Origin: Pseudomonas fluorescens
GTDB lineage: Bacteria; Pseudomonadota; Gammaproteobacteria; Pseudomonadales; Pseudomonadaceae
Direction of reading: 5' to 3'
DNA length: 64,000 bases
Assembly (NCBI RefSeq): GCF_004683905.1
Contig: NZ_CP038438.1
Span: 3,348,001 to 3,412,000 of the forward strand
Made by a program: the position numbers and the translations under genes
In this document: piece after piece, positions 59,190-64,000 of the stretch
Position numbering within the stretch: position 1 is the first letter of the stretch
How the letters are laid out: each line of letters starts with the position of its first letter
The notes under the pieces: model-generated
What the model was told of the DNA's origin: nothing
Databases searched by the model: none
What the model saw: the letters and a program-made list of their open reading frames with translations, nothing else

Positions 59190-60256
59190 AGCGCCTGCTG
59201 TTACTGCTGGTGATCCTCGTCATCGCGTTTCTGCTGCTGATGCCGACCAAGGTGCAGCCGGTGGCGTGGAAACCGCCAGCGGCGCCGTCACTGAACGAAG
59301 GGGTCTACGCGGAAAACCAGCGGCTCAAGGCCGCCAAACAGGTTGGCCCGAGCGACATCGACGGCCCCGAAGCACTGCTGCTGGAGGGCGATTACCTGAT
59401 CACTGGCCTGCATGACGGGCGAATGATCCGCACCAGCCTCGATGGCAAGGAGCGCAAGGTGCTGAGCGACACTGGCGGCCGGCCGCTGGGCCTGGCGCGG
59501 CATCCCAACGGTTTGCTGGTGATTGCCGACGGGGTCAAGGGTCTGCTCTCGCTCGACGCCCAGGGTCAGTTGATTCCTCTGACCACCGAGGCCAATGGCC
59601 TGCCTTTCGGTTTTACCGACGACGTGGCGATCGACAAGTCCGGGCACTACGCCTATTTCAGCGATGCCAGCAGCCGTTGGGGTTACGGCCATGACGGTGA
59701 GGCGATCATTGAACATGGCGGTGACGGGCGCCTGCTGCGCTATGACTTTCAGACCGGCAAGACCAGCGTGCTGCTGGACAAACTGCAGTTTGCCAACGGC
59801 GTGACCCTCGGCCCGGATGACGCTTATGTGCTGGTCAACGAAACCGGCGCCTACCGCATCAGTCGTTACTGGCTGACGGGACCCAAGGCCGGTACCCATG
59901 ACCTGTTCATCGACAACCTGCCCGGCCTGCCGGACAACCTCGCGTTCAATGGCAGCAACCGCTTCTGGGTCGCGCTGTACGCACCGCGCAGTGCCTTGCT
60001 CGATCGGACCGCCGGGCATCCGCGGGTGCGCAAGATGATCGTGCGCGCGCTGACGGTGCTGCCAAAACCGGTGGAGAAACGCGGATTTGTCCTGGGGCTG
60101 GATCTTGAGGGCAAGGTGATCGCCAATCTGCAGGACGCCAGCAGCGGCAATTACTCTCCGATCACCACAGCGCGCGAGTATGGAGACTGGTTGTATCTGG
60201 GGTCGCTGAAGGCTACGCACATGGCGCGGCTGCCGTTGGCTGATGCATTGAAGTGA
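59186..60256 (+). CDS. SMP-30/strictosidine-synthase-like beta-propeller protein
   Basis: The 356-residue protein has an N-terminal membrane anchor or signal (RLLLLLVILVIAFLLLMP). Its six-bladed propeller has family stretches: GPEALLLEGDYLITGLHDGR, FGFTDDVAIDKSGHYAYFSD, FANGVTLGPDDAYVLVNETG and LPGLPDNLAFNGSNRFWVAL. Such proteins are periplasmic lactonases or esterases, or non-catalytic. ATGA overlap with the hydroxylase gene implies a shared pathway. The substrate is unknown. Confidence 0.88.
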   Translation: MKRLLLLLVILVIAFLLLMPTKVQPVAWKPPAAPSLNEGVYAENQRLKAAKQVGPSDIDGPEALLLEGDYLITGLHDGRMIRTSLDGKERKVLSDTGGRPLGLARHPNGLLVIADGVKGLLSLDAQGQLIPLTTEANGLPFGFTDDVAIDKSGHYAYFSDASSRWGYGHDGEAIIEHGGDGRLLRYDFQTGKTSVLLDKLQFANGVTLGPDDAYVLVNETGAYRISRYWLTGPKAGTHDLFIDNLPGLPDNLAFNGSNRFWVALYAPRSALLDRTAGHPRVRKMIVRALTVLPKPVEKRGFVLGLDLEGKVIANLQDASSGNYSPITTAREYGDWLYLGSLKATHMARLPLADALK

Positions 60257-60288
60257 GCCTGCTGGTTTTATGTTAGATCAACTGACGT

Positions 60289-60360
60289 CATCGCGAGCAG
60301 GCTCACTCCTACAGTTGATAGCATTCCAACTGTAGGAGTGAGCCTGCTCGCGATAGCGGT
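60289..60360. repeat. REP inverted pair
   Basis: TCGCGAGCAGGCTCACTCCT and its complement face each other around TACAGTTGATAGCATTCCAAC, in the gap after the propeller gene. Confidence 0.88.
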
Positions 60361-60363
60361 CTT

Positions 60364-60528
60364 TCAATTGCCCGATCTGTCGAACTTGTCCGGATCTTCG
60401 TCTTCAGGAAGATCTTCGTCCGGCTCTTCGGGAAAAGTGGTGGTGTGTGCCGGGCTGTTGGGCTCAGGGTGAGTGGGAACCGGGTCGAAACCGCCCTGCT
60501 CTTCACTGGGGAATCTGGGTGTGTTCAT
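60364..60528 (-). CDS. Small acidic hypothetical protein
   Basis: The 54-residue, Pro/Glu/Asp-rich protein runs from MNTPRFPSEEQGGFDPVP to EDPDKFDRSGN. GAGGTG lies before ATG 60526-60528. Composition suggests a disordered protein, and no domain is recognised. It resembles the product at 61668-61937 in style and context, next to stress-type genes. Confidence 0.7.
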   Translation of the reverse strand: MNTPRFPSEEQGGFDPVPTHPEPNSPAHTTTFPEEPDEDLPEDEDPDKFDRSGN

Positions 60529-60597
60529 GTGGCACCTCGCAAAGAGTCGCTGAGTGAAGACTCTGTACATTCGAGGTGCCGGTCAGGGGCTGCGTTC

Positions 60598-60632
60598 AGT
60601 CATTTCACCATTTTGAATCGGTGAAGCGACTG
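60598..60632. terminator. Possible terminator after the DUF465 gene
   Basis: On the minus strand CAGTCGCTTCACC and GGTGAAATGACTG form a stem of about 12 bp with one bulge, 5 nt after the stop. No T-run follows, so it is a weak call. Confidence 0.45.
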
Positions 60633-60636
60633 ACGG

Positions 60637-60879
60637 TCAGGATCGAGCCTGCAACTGCGCGACGATCTTGTCTTTGACCTGCAAGCGTTTCTCTTTGAGT
60701 TTCTTCAGGGTGTCATCGCTGGGTGCATCCGAGGTCGCCGTCTCGGCCTTGACTACTTCGGCGTCCGCCTGGGAATACTTGTTGATCAGTGCATCCAGAA
60801 ATGGATCCTCGGTGCGTTTTTGCTGGACCTCTTCCTTCGTTAGCTTCAAGTCCTGATACAGGTCATGAGTCACCGGCAT
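60637..60879 (-). CDS. DUF465/YdcH-like small coiled-coil protein
   Basis: The 80-residue helical protein ends TLKKLKEKRLQVKDKIVAQLQ, the charged helix of DUF465 (YdcH) proteins. The N-terminal half (LYQDLKLTKEEVQQKR) is longer than in the shortest members. Function is unknown. ATG 60877-60879 is preceded by GGAGGTG. Confidence 0.85.
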   Translation of the reverse strand: MPVTHDLYQDLKLTKEEVQQKRTEDPFLDALINKYSQADAEVVKAETATSDAPSDDTLKKLKEKRLQVKDKIVAQLQARS

Positions 60880-61083
60880 GGAACACCTCCGTCAGTTGAT
60901 CGGCAACCAACGCGACCGATTGCGCTGGCAGTTATCAGAATGGCCTTGGTCGGGCCGTTCTGTCGACCACCTGTCAGACCAGCGGTTGCCGTTCGTCGCC
61001 CTGTCGGAAACGCGATCAAACCTTTTTCCGCTGCGCTCCCTCCATTGCATAACGTCAACAAAAACCTGTGTGGAGATACATCA

Positions 61084-61605
61084 ATGGACGGATTCAACCT
61101 GCGTCATCTCGTTCTGGCTGTCGCTCTGAGCAGCGGCATGGGCAGTGCCTTCGCCGCCACTTCCAACGACTTCGTCGACAACGCCGCTGCCGGTGGCATC
61201 GCGGAGATCGAGACCAGTCGCCTCGCCCTGGAAAAAAGTCAGTCGGCCGACATCAAGGCGTTCGCCAACATGATGATCACCGACCACAGCAAGGCCAACG
61301 ACGAACTGGCCAGCATTGCCAAGGCCAATGACATCGAAGTCCCGGACACCACGACTCTGGTCAAGCAGGCCAAGGAAAAGATCCTCGACATGCGCGATGA
61401 ATCCTTCGACGCGGCCTACGCCAACAACCAGGTCAAGGCCCACGAAGAAACCATCGAATTGTTCAAGAAAGAAGCCAACACCGTCACCGACGACAAAGTC
61501 AAAGGCGCCCCCGAACTAAAGGCCTTCGCACAGAAAATGTTGCCGGCGCTGGAAAAACACCTGACCGCGGCCAAAGAGCTGCAAGCCAAGCACCCGAGCA
61601 AGTAA
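61084..61605 (+). CDS. DUF4142 periplasmic four-helix protein
   Basis: The 173-residue protein has a signal peptide (LRHLVLAVALSSGMGSAFA) and a DUF4142 domain (AAAGGIAEIETSRLALEKSQ, VKAFANMMITDHSKANDEL-like, LKAFAQKMLPALEKHLTAAK). The fold is ferritin-like without obvious metal ligands. Members are induced in stress or biofilms, and the function is unknown. ATG 61084 follows GGAGATACATCA. Confidence 0.92.
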   Translation: MDGFNLRHLVLAVALSSGMGSAFAATSNDFVDNAAAGGIAEIETSRLALEKSQSADIKAFANMMITDHSKANDELASIAKANDIEVPDTTTLVKQAKEKILDMRDESFDAAYANNQVKAHEETIELFKKEANTVTDDKVKGAPELKAFAQKMLPALEKHLTAAKELQAKHPSK

Positions 61606-61622
61606 CCCGGGCGCTGTACAGC

Positions 61623-61654
61623 AAAAGGCCGCATTGATTAATGCGGCCTTTTTT
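61623..61654. terminator. Intrinsic terminator after the DUF4142 gene
   Basis: AAAAGGCCGCAT-TGATTA-ATGCGGCCTTTTTT is a strong stem with a T-run, able to work in both directions between convergent genes. Confidence 0.92.
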
Positions 61655-61667
61655 CGTTTCAGCGCGA

Positions 61668-61937
61668 TCAGCCGCCGTCAGTATCGATGTCGGCATCGGT
61701 TTCTTCACCGGGCTTCGGACGATCGGGCTCAGGCTCGAAACCGGGACTGAACTCGTTGTCGTTGTCGGTGTGTTTGTTCTTTTGATCCACCGCAGGGTCA
61801 GCGCTCTGGACTTGTTCGCCCTCGCCCTTCGGCGGGATTGGCGAGCTCTGCCCCGGCACTTGCGGATCGATGGCCGGGTCGTTGCGATTGATGGGTTCGG
61901 CGTCCGGTTTCTGCTGCTGTTGCGATTGCTCGTTCAT
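61668..61937 (-). CDS. Small disordered acidic hypothetical protein
   Basis: The 89-residue protein has a Gln-rich start (MNEQSQQQQKPDAEPINRND) and an acidic Pro-rich end (GFEPEPDRPKPGEETDADID). GAGGTGG lies before ATG 61935-61937. No domain or membrane segment is seen, and function is unknown. The 250-bp gap to rsbR holds no recognised signal. Confidence 0.7.
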   Translation of the reverse strand: MNEQSQQQQKPDAEPINRNDPAIDPQVPGQSSPIPPKGEGEQVQSADPAVDQKNKHTDNDNEFSPGFEPEPDRPKPGEETDADIDTDGG

Positions 61938-62187
61938 AGCCACCTCGTTTTTCAATGCTGGCGCGACTCAAACCCGCCAGCCTTGTATATTCGAAGCCGC
62001 TACGGTGCCAACGTTCAAAACATCGCTGAGTTCAGGGGCGCCGACTAGAGTTATCGGGGCATTCCTTGCGCCGGATCAAAAATATCCCTGAGCAACCGAA
62101 CAACTATTTCGAACGGCAAAGGTCACTGACTTCGCACCGGTCACTTTTTACAGAACCGGCCCCAATACGCTACGGAGCAACAGGCAC

Positions 62188-63039
62188 ATGGCAGCACTGC
62201 AGAACAGCACATTCGATGCGATGAAAAACAAACAACCCCAACTGCTGAGCGAATGGATCAACGGCCTAGAAGCCAGCGGCGCCACCCGCAATCTCAAAGA
62301 CCATGACCTGCAACAACAGACCAGCGAATTCCTGCAACTGGTGATCAACGGCCTGCAGGATGACAACGGCACCAACATCAATGCGCCGGGTTGGGAAGCC
62401 ACCCGCCAGTTCCTCGAAAAGCTCTCCCACAGCCGTGCCCAGCTCGGTCAGGATTCGCAACAGACTGCCAGTTTCATCTTCGCCCTGAAGGGCCCGCTGT
62501 TTGCCCTGCTGCAAGCGCACTATAAAGAACAGCCAGCGCTGCTCGCCGAACAACTCTGGGAAATTTCCGAACTGTTCGACGCCTTCGGCATGCACACCAT
62601 CCGTACCTTCCAGAAGTCCCGTGAAGCGGTGATCAAACGCCAACAGGAAGAACTGCTGGAGCTCTCCACGCCGGTGGTCAAACTGTGGGACGGCGTCCTG
62701 GCGCTGCCGATGATCGGCACCCTCGATTCGCAACGCACCCAAGTGGTGATGGAGTCCTTGCTACAACGCATCGTCGACACCGGTTCGGAAATCGCCATCA
62801 TCGACATTACCGGCGTACCGACCGTCGACACGCTGGTTGCGCAGCACCTGCTGAAAACCGTGACCGCGATTCGTCTGATGGGTGCCGATTGCATCATCAG
62901 CGGCGTGCGTCCGCAAATCGCCCAGACCATCGTCCACCTGGGCCTCGACCTGCAAGGCGTGGTGACCAAGGCCAATCTTGCCGACGCACTGAAGCTTGCC
63001 CTCACCCGCCTGGGCATCAGCCTCGGCAAAGCGGTCTGA
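62188..63039 (+). CDS. rsbR: RsbR-type stressosome co-antagonist
   Basis: The 283-residue protein has an N-terminal helical (globin-like sensor-type) region of about 150 residues. The linker helix is KRQQEELLELSTPVVKLWDG, followed by a STAS domain (IAIIDITGVPTVDTLVAQHL). Thr 215 aligns with the first phosphorylated Thr of Bacillus RsbR. RsbR and RsbS build the stressosome that holds RsbT until stress. The gene is first in rsbR-rsbS-rsbT. Confidence 0.9.
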   Translation: MAALQNSTFDAMKNKQPQLLSEWINGLEASGATRNLKDHDLQQQTSEFLQLVINGLQDDNGTNINAPGWEATRQFLEKLSHSRAQLGQDSQQTASFIFALKGPLFALLQAHYKEQPALLAEQLWEISELFDAFGMHTIRTFQKSREAVIKRQQEELLELSTPVVKLWDGVLALPMIGTLDSQRTQVVMESLLQRIVDTGSEIAIIDITGVPTVDTLVAQHLLKTVTAIRLMGADCIISGVRPQIAQTIVHLGLDLQGVVTKANLADALKLALTRLGISLGKAV

Positions 63040-63043
63040 GCCG

Positions 63044-63406
63044 ATGGAACGTATCCCGATTCTTCAAATGGGCAAGTTCCTGCTGGTGACCATTCAGGTC
63101 GACATGCACGATCAACTCGCCCTCACGTTGCAGGACGACTTGTCCGAGCGCATCAGCAAGACTTCGGCTCGCGGTGTGCTGATCGATATCTCGGCGCTGG
63201 ACATGGTCGACTCGTTCATTGGCCGGATGATCAGCACCATCTCCGGGCTGTCGAAAATCATGGACGCCGAAACCATGCTGGTCGGCATGCAGCCGGCCGT
63301 GGCGATCACCCTGGTCGAACTCGGCCTGACCCTGCCCGGCGTGAGCACCGCACTGAACGTCGAGCGCGGGATGAAACTGCTGCAGGAACGAGTAGACCGG
63401 CAATGA
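63044..63406 (+). CDS. rsbS: RsbS-type stressosome scaffold
   Basis: The 120-residue single STAS domain has the RsbS phospho-Ser context (IDISALDMVDSFIGRMI, Ser 57, equivalent to Ser 59 of Bacillus RsbS). Its phosphorylation by RsbT releases the kinase. It starts 4 nt after rsbR and overlaps rsbT by ATGA. Confidence 0.93.
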   Translation: MERIPILQMGKFLLVTIQVDMHDQLALTLQDDLSERISKTSARGVLIDISALDMVDSFIGRMISTISGLSKIMDAETMLVGMQPAVAITLVELGLTLPGVSTALNVERGMKLLQERVDRQ

Positions 63407-63807
63407 CCGTACGCAGCAGCGGTACTCAACCCATCCATATCGAGCAGGATGTCGTGCTCGCACGCCAGACCGCCCGCAAACTCGCCACCGAATGCGGGAT
63501 GCGCCTGATCGACCTGACCAAAATGGTCACGGCGGTCAGCGAGCTGGCCCGCAACACCATGGTGTACGGTGGCGGCGGCGACATGGACTGGCAGATTCTC
63601 GATGAAGATCACAAGGTCGGGCTGCGCTTGACGTTCCGCGACGAAGGCCCCGGTATTGCCGATATCAAACTGGCGATGACCGACGGCTGGACCTCCGGCA
63701 GCGGCATGGGCCTGGGCCTGACCGGGGCAAAACGCCTGGTCGAGGAGTTCGAACTGGACACCGAGCCGGGCAAGGGCACGCGAATAACGATCACCCGATG
63801 GACATGA
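63403..63807 (+). CDS. rsbT: RsbT-type switch kinase
   Basis: The 134-residue GHKL ATPase has the N-box SELARNTMVYGGGG, G1 box DEGPGI and G2 box GSGMGLGLTGAKR. In Bacillus it phosphorylates RsbS and RsbR under stress and then activates a phosphatase. ATGA overlap with rsbS and a 10-nt overlap with the next gene show one operon. Confidence 0.94.
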   Translation: MTVRSSGTQPIHIEQDVVLARQTARKLATECGMRLIDLTKMVTAVSELARNTMVYGGGGDMDWQILDEDHKVGLRLTFRDEGPGIADIKLAMTDGWTSGSGMGLGLTGAKRLVEEFELDTEPGKGTRITITRWT

Positions 63808-64000
63808 ATATCGCTGGGTCGCTGACCCAGGTGCTGCTGATCGAAGACAGCAGCCAGATCGGCCATGCCCGGCGCACCGCGCAACGGCTCGCCGAGCAAC
63901 ACGGTTTTGATGCAACCGATGCCGGGCGGGTGGCGCTGGTCGCCACCGAACTGGCCAGCAACGTGCTCAAGCACGCCAGCCGCGGCGAAGTTCACCTGCG
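63798..64000 (+). CDS. RsbT/RsbX-like ATPase-phosphatase (3' end outside window)
   Basis: Only about 67 residues are in the window. They show a second GHKL-type N-terminal region: LIEDSSQIGHARRTAQRLAE and VALVATELASNVLKHASRGE, with N-box Glu and Asn. In related operons this ATPase-like part is fused to a SpoIIE/PP2C phosphatase domain, which would lie beyond the edge. ATG 63798 was chosen, with ATG 63804 possible. It overlaps the rsbT end. Confidence 0.8.
   Translation, partial: MDMNIAGSLTQVLLIEDSSQIGHARRTAQRLAEQHGFDATDAGRVALVATELASNVLKHASRGEVHL

Overview
The window is a GC-rich chromosomal segment of a Pseudomonas, most likely the P. fluorescens complex. The evidence is the gene content and order (cobW-cobN-chelatase, cbtBA-cobE-cobM, nfuA, cti, metH, cysI, sohB), many Pseudomonas-type REP/REPIN elements with GCGAGCAGGCTCACTCC or GCGAGCAAGCCCGCTCC cores, and giant DUF6543/LRR/NEL proteins typical of that group. 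Nothing indicates a plasmid or prophage. The only complete mobile element seen is an IS110-family insertion near the left end.

Layout. 1-1120: truncated phospholipase-D-like gene (-). 1279-2445: IS110-type element inserted in a REP, with a candidate bridge RNA upstream of its transposase. 2478-9500: cobalamin-riboswitch-controlled operon cobW-cobN-chlI/chlD (-), in which the VWA subunit appears to be made by -1 ribosomal frameshifting. 9540-10490: non-coding repeat island. 10523-13004: second cobalamin riboswitch and cbtB-cbtA-cobE-cobM (+). 13149-21162: nfuA, an acyltransferase, cti and metH. 21213-37214: core genes (DUF2970, a periplasmic binding protein, a 37-residue membrane peptide, cysI, DUF934) between two very large NEL-type effector genes. 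37402-39725: sohB, a histidine phosphatase and an SCP2-domain protein. 39959-45458: yejABEF-type peptide transporter (-). 45686-54159: two TonB-dependent receptors around a RES/Xre toxin-antitoxin pair, then FecR and a FecI-type ECF sigma factor (-). 54455-57931: HypX-like protein, a six-copy 131-bp tandem array and a LysR regulator. 58035-60256: hydroxylase-SRPBCC fusion and an SMP-30-like protein. 60364-61937: small stress-type proteins. 62188-64000: rsbR-rsbS-rsbT and the start of an ATPase/phosphatase gene, a stressosome module cut by the window edge.

How the genes work together. The left third handles cobalt and cobalamin: CbtAB imports cobalt, CobW and CobN-ChlI-ChlD handle and insert it, CobE and CobM act in corrin synthesis, and MetH uses the cofactor. 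Two riboswitches gate the two divergent operons. The yejABEF genes, both TonB receptors and FecIR look like one envelope-uptake regulon, because yejA and both receptor genes share an upstream element of about 50 bp. The right end holds a signalling module expected to respond to stress.

Most notable: a complete -1 frameshift cassette (A_AAA_AAG, 5-nt spacer, 14-bp stem) joining chlI to chlD; an IS110 bridge-RNA candidate whose guide matches the REP it entered; an in-frame REPIN inside cobN; a NEL paralogue with Ser at the catalytic Cys position; the shared upstream element; and a HypX homologue with no hydrogenase genes in view.
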